From: UTCHB3 sp008363265
GTDB lineage: Bacteria > Bacteroidota > Ignavibacteria > Ignavibacteriales > Ignavibacteriaceae
Reading direction: 5' to 3'
Assembly (NCBI GenBank): GCA_045863055.1
Contig: BTUW01000020.1
Location: 1 to 64,000 of the forward strand
DNA: 64,000 nt
A program made the translations under genes and the position numbers. This document shows, piece after piece, positions 52,247-60,370 of the stretch (its first letter is position 1; the number at the start of each line of letters is the position of its first letter). The notes below the pieces were generated by a model. The model was given only the letters and a program-made list of their open reading frames with translations, did not search any database and was not told the origin of the DNA.

Positions 52247-53038
52247 CTACTCTTTTCCCAGAATAAAAACGATCTCGTTCGGGAAATTTAGTGTTACCTT
52301 TCTGATCACTCTATTCATGGTGATCGCCTCAACGAAACCGGTGTAGTTTTCCTCCATCCCTTTCTCCCTTCCCCCTATCGACTTAAGTGGAAACGAAACA
52401 ACAACGAAAGCGGCTTTCAGCGCTTGATCCAGGATTTTTTTTGCGCTCCCTTTTTCCTGTCGCTCAATGCATGAAAGCGTCTTGAAAAGAAAGACCGCGT
52501 CGAACTGACCCGCGTCGAACGGCTCGCTCAGGAGGTCCCTGTTCTCGCTCTGAAAATTGTCAAGACCACTTGCCGCGAAAAAACCATTTAATGCTTCATT
52601 CAGCACCACATCAATGTCAGAACAGCGGTAGAGTTCGATCCTCTCCTTAAAGATGCCGGCAGAGAAGGGATTGTATCCGCATGCGGCATCATAGATCCTG
52701 AACCTTTTTTCCGGCGGCCCCAGCTCCGCGAATATCCGGTCGTAAAACTCGCTGTAAAAACCCATCCTCTCGGCGGTTGAGACATGCGATGTGAGAATAA
52801 ATTGTATCCTCTCATCACTCCAACCCTTTTCGCCAAGTCCCTTTACACCGTCGCCAAAGTAAGCCCCGTACATCTGATGGAGCTTCTTTTTAGCATTCTT
52901 CTCGATCTCTTTCTCTTTTCCGAAGCGCTCAGCCATCATTCGCGCGATCCGGATTATCGTTCCTTCGTAAACATTCGAGTATTTGCCCGATCGGCGGATA
53001 GACTCAACTATCCGGGCAATCACTTCATCCCTGTTCAT
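52247..53038 (-). CDS. FmrO/Rmt-family 16S rRNA (guanine-1405-N7) methyltransferase-like
   Basis: 263 aa. Strong pattern agreement with Sgm/KgmB/ArmA-type enzymes, which methylate G1405 in the ribosomal A site and give aminoglycoside resistance: N-terminal helical part with 'KKKLHQMYGAYF', 'HVSTAERMGFYSEFYDRIF', SAM-binding 'IYDAACGYNPFSAG', 'DAVFLFKTLSCIERQEKGSA' and the family hallmark 'VSFPLKSIGGREKGMEENY'. All key motif blocks are present, so activity is plausible. Last gene of an overlapping operon (14-bp overlap with tgt). Whether it modifies G1405 in this host is inference. Confidence 0.82.
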   Translation of the reverse strand: MNRDEVIARIVESIRRSGKYSNVYEGTIIRIARMMAERFGKEKEIEKNAKKKLHQMYGAYFGDGVKGLGEKGWSDERIQFILTSHVSTAERMGFYSEFYDRIFAELGPPEKRFRIYDAACGYNPFSAGIFKERIELYRCSDIDVVLNEALNGFFAASGLDNFQSENRDLLSEPFDAGQFDAVFLFKTLSCIERQEKGSAKKILDQALKAAFVVVSFPLKSIGGREKGMEENYTGFVEAITMNRVIRKVTLNFPNEIVFILGKE

Positions 53039-54122
53039 CGATCTCCCTTATCTTGTCGATGAGCCGTGTGTAAAACCGGAGATTGTGAATTGTCGCCAGA
53101 CGGTTCGCGAGCGTGTCATTTATCCGGAACAGGTGGTGCAGATAGCTCCTCGAGTGGTTCCTGCATGTATGACAGTCGCAACCCTGTTCGATCGGCCCAA
53201 AGTCCTTTATGTGTATCTCATCCTGCATGTAGATATATTTGTAAAGATCACCGGAAAGGTCATCTTTTGTAATAATTCCTTCGTAATCCCTGAAAGTGTA
53301 GAGCCGTTTGTGTCTGGCGTCCCGGGTGGGGATGACACAGTCGAAAATTTCATACCCGGCAAGGTATGCCCTCACAAGATTCTCAGGTTTCCCTATCCCA
53401 AGGGCGTGCTTGGGATAACCGGGTCCGATAAGTTCTGCCACATAGCCTACCATATCGAGGAGTTTCCCCTCGTCATCTATCGGCCATCCGCCGAAACCGT
53501 ATCCGTCGAAACCGATCTCCAAAAGCCCTTCGGCGCATTTTTTTCTAAGTTCTTTGCTGTTTCCCCCCTGAACCACGCCGAAAATAAGGGGCCGATCTTC
53601 ATCCTTTATTTTCCTGATCTTAAGCTGATTTTCATACTCTTTTTTGCATCTTTTTGCCCATTTTACTGTGAGATCAACGCTTTCCTCCTGAACCTCGTCA
53701 GGCGCGCTGGGGTGGGTACAGTAGTCGAGACAGTAGATAATGTCGGCACCGATCTTGAACTGATACTGTATACACTTCTCCGGGGTGAGTGTGCTCTTCT
53801 CTTTTTCGTTTTCAAGGCGGTAAGTGAAACCGTCTTTATGGATCGTTCCTGCTTTCGACTCGGTGATGAGGGAGTAAACCTGAAAACCTCCCGAGTCGGA
53901 GATCACGGGTCGTTTGAAGTTCATAAAACCGTGGATGCCGCCGGCGCCGTTTACGGTCGAAAGCCCCGGCTTGGTTGTAAGATGAAGCGTGTTAACTACG
54001 ATAGCTTCGATACCGCATTCTTTAAGATCGGCAGAATCGACACTTCTGACGATGCCACGGGTACCGTCGGGAAGGAAGACGGGAAATTTCAGTTCACCAG
54101 ATCTGGTTTTAAGACTCTTCAT
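53025..54122 (-). CDS. tgt: tRNA-guanine transglycosylase (TGT), divergent
   Basis: 365 aa. Exchanges guanine-34 of certain tRNAs for a 7-deazaguanine (preQ1 in bacteria). Visible: Asp in 'VISDSGGFQVYS', 'IFGVVQGGNS', catalytic Asp in 'FDCVIPTRDARHKRL', and zinc ligands 'CDCHTCRNHSRSYLHHLF'. The usual substrate-loop GGLAVGE is replaced by 'GFGGWPIDDEG', so base specificity may differ. Overlaps rsmI and the FmrO-like gene by 14 bp each. The N-terminus is shorter than typical by a few residues. Confidence 0.9.
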   Translation of the reverse strand: MKSLKTRSGELKFPVFLPDGTRGIVRSVDSADLKECGIEAIVVNTLHLTTKPGLSTVNGAGGIHGFMNFKRPVISDSGGFQVYSLITESKAGTIHKDGFTYRLENEKEKSTLTPEKCIQYQFKIGADIIYCLDYCTHPSAPDEVQEESVDLTVKWAKRCKKEYENQLKIRKIKDEDRPLIFGVVQGGNSKELRKKCAEGLLEIGFDGYGFGGWPIDDEGKLLDMVGYVAELIGPGYPKHALGIGKPENLVRAYLAGYEIFDCVIPTRDARHKRLYTFRDYEGIITKDDLSGDLYKYIYMQDEIHIKDFGPIEQGCDCHTCRNHSRSYLHHLFRINDTLANRLATIHNLRFYTRLIDKIREIDEQG

Positions 54123-54927
54123 CGCTCTCCTTCATCATCTGTTTTTTTCTGTATTTTGATACCCTTTCCTCTCCAGTACCGGATTCTTCAATGGATTCGG
54201 AATTGTCGCTTTCCTCGCCCCGGGTGCCTTCGATCAATACTGTTATCTCACCTCTGAGGTCGGTGTTCTCCAGTATTGCAGGCATTTCCTCCAGCCCGGC
54301 TCTTACTATGGTCTCAAACTTCTTTGTCAGTTCAATACAGACAACCGACTTTCTGTCACCCAGCACTTCAAAAGCTGACTCGATTGTTTTTACTATCCTG
54401 TGCTTCGATTCAAAAAATATCAGCGTGTGAGGAGCGGACTTTTCATCCTCGAAGAATTTCTTCCTTTTCCCCTCTTTTCTTGGCGGAAACCCCTTAAATG
54501 TATAACTTGAAGAGGGCAATCCCGAAGCAACCAAGGCAGTTTGTACTGCTGAAGGCCCGGGACAAACTTCCACCCTAAAACCTTCCTCAACCGCGCGGGA
54601 TACAGCCCTGTATCCGGGATCACTGACTCCGGGCATACCGGCATCGGATACCAGCCCCACTTCAATCCCGCTACGGAGAAGTTCAATTATTTTTTCCGCG
54701 GCGTGCTCTTCATTATGCTCATGATAAGAAAAAAGGCGGGCTGTCGTTTCAACTTCCAGTTTTTGGAGGAGTGATCTGGTGGTCCTTGTGTCTTCACACG
54801 CGAGATACTTCAATTCCTTTAACAGCCTGAGGCTCCTTAGTGTAATATCCTCAAGGTTACCTATCGGTGTGGCGATAACATAAAGTACACCCTCACCTGC
54901 AACATTTGCCGTGTGGTCGTGCTTCAC
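54109..54927 (-). CDS. rsmI: 16S rRNA (cytidine-1402-2'-O)-methyltransferase RsmI
   Basis: 272 aa. GTG start at 54927 overlapping the stop of the upstream methyltransferase (GTGA). Tetrapyrrole-methylase fold with 'LYVIATPIGNLEDIT', 'LACEDTRTTRSLL', 'VSDAGMPGVSDPG' and 'CPGPSAVQTALVASGL'. It methylates the ribose of C1402 in the decoding centre. The C-terminal tail (from 'IEGTRGEESDN') is acidic then basic and family-unlike, possibly disordered. C1402 lies three bases from G1405, the presumed target of the neighbours. Confidence 0.95.
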   Translation of the reverse strand: MKHDHTANVAGEGVLYVIATPIGNLEDITLRSLRLLKELKYLACEDTRTTRSLLQKLEVETTARLFSYHEHNEEHAAEKIIELLRSGIEVGLVSDAGMPGVSDPGYRAVSRAVEEGFRVEVCPGPSAVQTALVASGLPSSSYTFKGFPPRKEGKRKKFFEDEKSAPHTLIFFESKHRIVKTIESAFEVLGDRKSVVCIELTKKFETIVRAGLEEMPAILENTDLRGEITVLIEGTRGEESDNSESIEESGTGEERVSKYRKKQMMKESDEES

Positions 54928-55745
54928 GGCTGCACCCTCTCACCGGTTTTATCCACCAGAACCACAACTTCATTTTCAAATTCAATGTAGTCTAGCCTCC
55001 AGCCATGCTCTTCCGCCCCCCGCTTTAGATCCTCCTCGTGATTGCCGAGGATGTCAGTCTTTTTGGCCACGAGGTTGAGAGTGGGGAATGATATTAAAAC
55101 CTTTTTCGCCGGAACGCTCTTCACCACTTCAAGCCCCGCACCTGACAGACGGTGCTCGAGACAGTAGTACATCTTGAACAGAAATGCCACATCAACGGGG
55201 AATTCGGGAGGGTCGGTGTATATGTCGCGCTGAATTCCGAGCGGCTCCAGCCCTTCAAGTCCAAAATAGAAGTTTATCAGGTCGATGAACTGCTCGTTAA
55301 CATCGTAGGAGTAGAATTTTACTGAGGTATCGAGCCCCATCCACCTGAACGACAGGGGGTTCAGGGCGCAGGCGAGATCGGCAACTGAGTCAGGCTTTCC
55401 CGTCGCCTCAAAAAGCCGGCGGTAGTAGTCATCGAGCAACTGGTTCCGCTCCCTGGTGGATGAGTGCTTCGTAAAGATCGACCAGCACACTTCTCGTATC
55501 TGTGCGTCATCATTCTCTTTGAAAGCCTCAGCGAGGGCTTCTTTCACTTTCTTGTAGTTGGGCTCGCCAAGGTACTCCGCCCGTATACGGTGGAGTTTTT
55601 TCTTTGCAGTCTCTTCAGCTATCTTGAGACTTTTATGCCTCTCGAGCTCTTTTACGAGTACATCCCTGATAGTTTCTTCAAGGATGATCTTGTACTTCTT
55701 CGATGCTTTAATCTTCTTTACAATTTCTTCTATCTTTTGGTCCAT
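54924..55745 (-). CDS. FmrO-like rRNA methyltransferase, divergent paralogue
   Basis: 273 aa. Same layout as the gene at 52247: N-terminal helices with 'ETAKKKLHRIRAEYLG', 'FTKHSSTRERNQLLDDYYRRLF', SAM motif 'VADLACALNPLSFRWMGL', and 'VAFLFKMYYCLEHRLSG'. The signature loop near the end, 'ISFPTLNLVAKKTDILGNHE', lacks the KS(L/I)GxRxKGM element. Member of the FmrO superfamily, but substrate probably differs or activity is altered. Followed by rsmI with a 4-bp overlap. Confidence 0.75.
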   Translation of the reverse strand: MDQKIEEIVKKIKASKKYKIILEETIRDVLVKELERHKSLKIAEETAKKKLHRIRAEYLGEPNYKKVKEALAEAFKENDDAQIREVCWSIFTKHSSTRERNQLLDDYYRRLFEATGKPDSVADLACALNPLSFRWMGLDTSVKFYSYDVNEQFIDLINFYFGLEGLEPLGIQRDIYTDPPEFPVDVAFLFKMYYCLEHRLSGAGLEVVKSVPAKKVLISFPTLNLVAKKTDILGNHEEDLKRGAEEHGWRLDYIEFENEVVVLVDKTGERVQP

Positions 55746-55793
55746 TTACAGTCTCTTGTCGATCAGTCGCGCCCACGGTATTCCACCGGGTGA

Positions 55794-56354
55794 TCACTCG
55801 ATCGTGTTTTTGTGCTCAGTCTCCGCGTTACGAATTTCATCATACCAAAACGGCTTTTGCGCTTGTTTCTCAATCTCATCGAGTTTCAGGTTCTTCAGCA
55901 GGACCCCCCTTTCCTCATTTGTTAACCAGGGAAGAATTGTGGTAGGAAGGTTAAGAATTTTAGCTGAACCCAGTATTCTTTCCACCACTTGAGGGAAGAG
56001 GTAGTTCAACTGCTTCAGTTCACCGAAAACGAAGAGGAGATCATAAAGATTCGTGCTGCCTTCCTCAAACTCCCTTACCAGTGCTTCCACCAGACCCGGT
56101 ATCTTCGCAACAGGTATCTCCCGTACTTCATACCAGATCTCATCAACTTTCCTTCTTCCATCGGGCTTTTCCTTGGAAGTGAAAAACAGAAAGAAATCCC
56201 CTCGCTTCAGCTTTGTAAGCTTGGCCAGCAGCTCTTCCTTCTTGATCTGTGAAAAATGGAAGAAAACATCGTTCCGGTAATGCTGACTTTTCAGGAAGCC
56301 GTAACCTTTTTCATCTATCTTCTTTACTCTGCAAAAATCAACCGGTTCGACCAT
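55794..56354 (-). CDS. Cold-shock-domain protein with unique helical C-terminus
   Basis: 186 aa. Residues 5-70 form a cold-shock-like OB fold: 'CRVKKIDEKGYGFLKSQ' and 'NDVFFHFSQIKKEEL' carry the FxF/FFHFS RNA-binding motifs. The remaining 115 residues are helical ('YDLLFVFGELKQLNYLFPQVVERIL') and not recognised. Probably an RNA-binding protein; it stands at the head of the RNA-modification operon, 4 bp after the sensor kinase gene and 48 bp before the first methyltransferase. Confidence 0.75.
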   Translation of the reverse strand: MVEPVDFCRVKKIDEKGYGFLKSQHYRNDVFFHFSQIKKEELLAKLTKLKRGDFFLFFTSKEKPDGRRKVDEIWYEVREIPVAKIPGLVEALVREFEEGSTNLYDLLFVFGELKQLNYLFPQVVERILGSAKILNLPTTILPWLTNEERGVLLKNLKLDEIEKQAQKPFWYDEIRNAETEHKNTIE

Positions 56355-56358
56355 TACC

Positions 56359-58551
56359 CTACCCCGCTGTCACTGATGGTATTGTGAAATAAAAATCACT
56401 CCCTTTTCCTTCAACACTCTCAACGCCGATGCGGCCACCGTGTTTTTCAACAAATTCCTTGCAGAGAAGGAGTCCGAGTCCTGTGCTGCTCTCCCCTTCG
56501 GTGCCGGTCCGCCCGGTTTTCTCTTCGATCGAAAAAAGGCCTCCCACCAGATCTGGTGGAATTCCAATACCGTTGTCTTTCACCCGCACTTCTGTCATTC
56601 CGTTTTCATGATGTCCCAGGAGTTCGACCTTTCCTCCCTTGGCTGTGAATTTAACCGCGTTGGTAAGAAGGTTCAGGATCACCGAGCCGATCATCTTGCG
56701 GTCGGCGAGTATCGTGGTACCGGGTTCAACAGCCAGATCAAGCGTGATGTCTTTAATTTCAGCCTGACTCCTCACGATCGATATTTTCTCACCCGCGATG
56801 GTTTTCAGATCGATCATCTCAGGGTCATACTCCATCTGCCCCCGCTTGAATCTGGCCCAGTCGAGCAGTTCGTTCAGCAAAATGTAGGTTTTTTCTGAAA
56901 TGCCCCTCAGGTTTCCTGCCATCTTCCTGATCTCTTCCTGCGAGAGGTGCTCAATGTCTTCCTCAAGAATGGTGGTAAGATTAAGCAGCCCCATGAATGG
57001 ATTGCGAAGATCATGGGCTATGATCGAGAAAAACCGGTCTTTTTCCTTGTTCAGTTCTTTAAGGGCAGCGTTCTGTTCCTCGATGAGTTTGGTGCTCTCT
57101 TTCCTCTCGGTGATGTCTCTTGATATCGTCAGCATTCTGTGTGGGACACCTTTGGCATCAGGGATCAGTTCAGCATTCGACTCTACTTCAAGTATTGTCC
57201 CGTCTCCCCTCAGAATTTTGTACTCTGCAGGCCCTGTTCTTATCCCATTCATTAAAAGTCCGATCTTCTCAATGGCTCTCGCTCTGTCATCGGGATGGAT
57301 GAAATCCATTAATTGCCTGCCGAACACCTCTTCGTCTGAGACATATCTGTAGAGCAGGTTAACAATTGGAGAGATCATAACTACACGGCCGGTCATATCG
57401 GTGATCACTATGGGATCCGGGGAGGCATCCATGAGTGAACGGTAAAGCAACTCGCTCTCCGCGAGTTCAGCGGTCAGCTTTTGGTTGATCGCCAACTCTT
57501 GAATATACCTCTTTCTTGAACGGTAGATCACAAAGAAGATCAACCATGAAACCAGAATTATTGCTCCACCGCCTGTTATTATCCCCCATGGAAGCGGCTG
57601 CCCTTCGGTATAATCGGTGTAAAGCATCCCGTCGATCGTGAGATCATCCTTCACAATATTTGCCTTCTTGTAAATGGCAAGGATCGACTCCCATCTTCCC
57701 CTGCTGAAATAACCGGGCTCGACTACATCGGTTAAAAGATGATCCCTCATCTGAGAGGCTTCAAACTTGAGGTGATCCCGGGTCTTTCTTTTGGAATACT
57801 TCGCCAGTATAATATCAATTATTTCGTCACTGTTCGCCATCGCGTACCTCCACCCTTTAACGGAGGCCCGCCTGAACTTTTCAACCAGTTCAGGATCCTC
57901 CTCCATCAGCCTCCCGGAAGTGTAGAGGACATCACCGTAAAAATCGATGTTTGCCGATCTTCCGTTGAAAAGGGTGTACTTAAACCCCGCCTTGTCCAGT
58001 TCGTAAAGCTCATCGGTGATATAGACTGTGGTCGCGTCCACCTTGCCTGTGAGAAGATATTCAATACTGTAATTGTGTTTGATCCTCGTAAAACTGTTGG
58101 CAGGTAGCCCCTCACTCGCCAGGTAGGTCAGCAGACCCCCTTCATAATCCTCGATCGCAATCTTCTTTCCCTTGAGGTGGTGTACATGCGTAATACCCGC
58201 TTTCAGTGAAGCTGCCAGAACCAGTGGCGAATGCTGAAATATTGCCGCGAGAACCACGGGATCCCTTCCCTTGTCTTTCATAAGGATCACATCCGTATTG
58301 CTCACGCCGAACTCTGCCCTCCCGTCGAACACAGCATCAGCCGACCTGCTGTTTTCATCATACTCAAGCAGTTTGACATCAAGGCCCTCCGCCGCATAAA
58401 ATCCCTTCTCGATCGCGGCATAATAGCCGGCAAACTGGAACTGGTGCAACCACTTCAGCTGGAGTGTTACTTTCCTCAGTCCCGGTGTCTGCGCCATCGT
58501 TATGACAGACAGCAGGAGAAGCATGTTAAGCACTGTAAACAGCTTTTTCAA
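56359..58551 (-). CDS. Sensor histidine kinase with periplasmic NMT1/THI5-like domain
   Basis: 730 aa, TTG start at 58551. Signal peptide (MKKLFTVLNMLLLLSVITMAQ), periplasmic NMT1/SsuA-like binding domain (25-310: 'LQLKWLHQFQFAGYYAAIEK', 'GVSNTDVILMK', 'LKGKKIAIEDYEGG'), membrane helix ('GAIILVSWLIFFVIYRS'), PAS (about 375-490), DHp 'SIIAHDLRNPFMGL', HATPase ('ILNLLTNAVKFTAKGG', 'VKDNGIGIPPDL', 'STGLGLLLCKEF'). The ligand domain is related to proteins binding pyrimidine or sulfonate-type molecules; actual ligand unknown. No dedicated regulator is adjacent. Confidence 0.92.
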   Translation of the reverse strand: MKKLFTVLNMLLLLSVITMAQTPGLRKVTLQLKWLHQFQFAGYYAAIEKGFYAAEGLDVKLLEYDENSRSADAVFDGRAEFGVSNTDVILMKDKGRDPVVLAAIFQHSPLVLAASLKAGITHVHHLKGKKIAIEDYEGGLLTYLASEGLPANSFTRIKHNYSIEYLLTGKVDATTVYITDELYELDKAGFKYTLFNGRSANIDFYGDVLYTSGRLMEEDPELVEKFRRASVKGWRYAMANSDEIIDIILAKYSKRKTRDHLKFEASQMRDHLLTDVVEPGYFSRGRWESILAIYKKANIVKDDLTIDGMLYTDYTEGQPLPWGIITGGGAIILVSWLIFFVIYRSRKRYIQELAINQKLTAELAESELLYRSLMDASPDPIVITDMTGRVVMISPIVNLLYRYVSDEEVFGRQLMDFIHPDDRARAIEKIGLLMNGIRTGPAEYKILRGDGTILEVESNAELIPDAKGVPHRMLTISRDITERKESTKLIEEQNAALKELNKEKDRFFSIIAHDLRNPFMGLLNLTTILEEDIEHLSQEEIRKMAGNLRGISEKTYILLNELLDWARFKRGQMEYDPEMIDLKTIAGEKISIVRSQAEIKDITLDLAVEPGTTILADRKMIGSVILNLLTNAVKFTAKGGKVELLGHHENGMTEVRVKDNGIGIPPDLVGGLFSIEEKTGRTGTEGESSTGLGLLLCKEFVEKHGGRIGVESVEGKGSDFYFTIPSVTAG

Positions 58552-58742
58552 TTTATCTCATTCCGGTTCAAATTATGAGGGTCTAATTTAAACAATTATT
58601 TAATAATTGTTCACTGTAAATAGACGATCGTGAAAAAATAACGCTAATATCCACTATGAATGAATTTCCTTAAATAATAATACTGCAAATGGATTATATT
58701 TGTAATGTTTAATCGTTTTCCCTTCATCAACCGAGGTATGAA

Positions 58743-59186
58743 ATGAAATTCACCTGCGAGATCGAGATAGGTCTGCCTGTCTCCAGAGTTGTCGAACTTT
58801 TTGACAACATCGACAATCTAAAGCACTGGCAACCGGGATTAGTCAGTTTCGATTCCCTCAGTGGCACACCCGGCCAGCCCGGGGCAAAATCGCGCCTGAA
58901 GTATATCATGGGGAAAAGGGAGATCGAAATGATCGAAACCATCACAGTGCGCAACCTGCCCCATGAGTTTTCAGGCACTTATGAGGCCAAAGGTGTCTGG
59001 AATGAGACAAAGAACTTCTTCATTCCCCTTGATGAGAACCGTACCCTTTACAAAACCGAAAATGAATTTAGAATGAGCGGTTTTATGAAGATCATCGCGT
59101 TCCTGATGCCGGGGGCATTTAAAAAGGAAAGCATGAAGTACCTTGTGCAGTTCAAGGAGTTCGCTGAAAAGGCAGGTCCCGCTTAG
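58743..59186 (+). CDS. SRPBCC-family (START-like) protein
   Basis: 147 aa beta-grip protein of the polyketide-cyclase/START superfamily. 'EIEIGLPVSRVVELFDNIDNLKHWQPGL' opens the domain and 'TLYKTENEFRMSG' is a typical strand. It may bind a hydrophobic ligand; no enzyme activity can be read from sequence. GAGG precedes the ATG. TATATTTG at 58695-58702 matches the -7 promoter element, but I see no -33 TTG at the right distance. Confidence 0.8.
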   Translation: MKFTCEIEIGLPVSRVVELFDNIDNLKHWQPGLVSFDSLSGTPGQPGAKSRLKYIMGKREIEMIETITVRNLPHEFSGTYEAKGVWNETKNFFIPLDENRTLYKTENEFRMSGFMKIIAFLMPGAFKKESMKYLVQFKEFAEKAGPA

Positions 59187-59297
59187 ACCGTCAATAAATC
59201 TTTTCCGACCGTTCATCATGGCGACCGGTCTGCTTCCCGGCTCATTGAATAAATTATCGAACTTCTTTTTTCCAACTATAATAACAGGAGTTTAATA

Positions 59298-60260
59298 ATG
59301 CGTACAGTGATCTACGAAAAATATGGCGGGCCGGAGGTCTTAAAGATAGTCGAGGCACCGGTGCCTTCGATAAATGAAAATGAGATACTTGTTAAAGTTG
59401 CGGCAACAACTGTAACCCTGGCTGATGTACGCCTCAGAAAGGCCGACCCCTGGGCTGTAAAACTGATGAATGGCTTCCCCTCACCCAGGAACAAGGTACT
59501 CGGTCAGGAGTTCTCAGGTACCGTCGAAGCCATTGGGGGTGCCGTAACCAAATTCAAAGTTGGCGATGAGGTCTTTGGTACCACAGGCATGAAGATGAAA
59601 ACGCACGCGGAATACATTACCATCCCTGAAACAGGTACTGTGCTGTTGAAACCGGAAAATATAGACCACCCTACTGCCGCTTCCACCCCTTTTGGCGCCA
59701 TGACATCACTTCATTTTCTGAGGAAAGGAAAAACCGGACCGGGTAAGAAAATATTGATATATGGTGCCTCCGGGAACCTTGGCTCCGCAGCGGTACAACT
59801 TGCGGTTGCACTGGGGGCCGATGTTTATGGAGTTTGCAGCGGCCGAAACCAGGAACTGGTGTCATCTCTTGGTGCTTCGATGGTGATCGACTACGAGAAG
59901 GAAAGTATCGGCAAATTCACCGACCATTTTGATATTATCTACGATACAGTTGGGAAAAGCCCTTTCGATCTCTCTGTAAAAGCACTGAAAAAGGGAGGAT
60001 ACTACCTCCGCGCTGTTCACTTTGCTCCGCGTGTGGTATTTCAGGGCGTATTCGAAAACCTGAAAGGAAAAGTAAAGGTCGTCGGGGGTACATATTTTGA
60101 TTCACTTGCCGAGCTTGAGCATATCTGCGATCTTCTCTCAGCCGGAAAACTTAAACCCGTGATCGATTCCCGCTTTCCTCTCTCCCGAATCGCTGATGCC
60201 CACCGGCTGGCTGAATCGGGCCACAAAAGAGGTAGTGTCGTGGTTCTGCCTTCAGAGTAG
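59298..60260 (+). CDS. Medium-chain dehydrogenase/reductase (zinc-free quinone reductase-like)
   Basis: 320 aa MDR protein, close in length to NADPH:quinone reductases. 'YGGPEVLKIVEAPVPSINENEIL', 'VLGQEFSGTVEAIG', cofactor motif 'ILIYGASGNLGSAAVQLA' and 'SGHKRGSVVVL' at the end. No structural-zinc cysteine cluster, so a zinc-free oxidoreductase using NADPH. Substrate unknown. GGAG lies 8 bp before the ATG. Confidence 0.9.
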   Translation: MRTVIYEKYGGPEVLKIVEAPVPSINENEILVKVAATTVTLADVRLRKADPWAVKLMNGFPSPRNKVLGQEFSGTVEAIGGAVTKFKVGDEVFGTTGMKMKTHAEYITIPETGTVLLKPENIDHPTAASTPFGAMTSLHFLRKGKTGPGKKILIYGASGNLGSAAVQLAVALGADVYGVCSGRNQELVSSLGASMVIDYEKESIGKFTDHFDIIYDTVGKSPFDLSVKALKKGGYYLRAVHFAPRVVFQGVFENLKGKVKVVGGTYFDSLAELEHICDLLSAGKLKPVIDSRFPLSRIADAHRLAESGHKRGSVVVLPSE

Positions 60261-60370
60261 ACTTGTGGATATTTTACTTCAATTTCGTTGAATTCAACCC
60301 GTAGGTTTTTCATTTTATTTTTTCTTTAGTATATTGCGGTCCAACCAATCACTATTAACGGAGAAAAAGC

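Noticed and set aside
52983..54257. Long plus-strand open frame of 424 codons opposite tgt and the FmrO-like gene
   Set aside because: It is antisense to two genes with clear family motifs, has no recognisable domain and no ribosome site; it is a shadow of low-stop composition.
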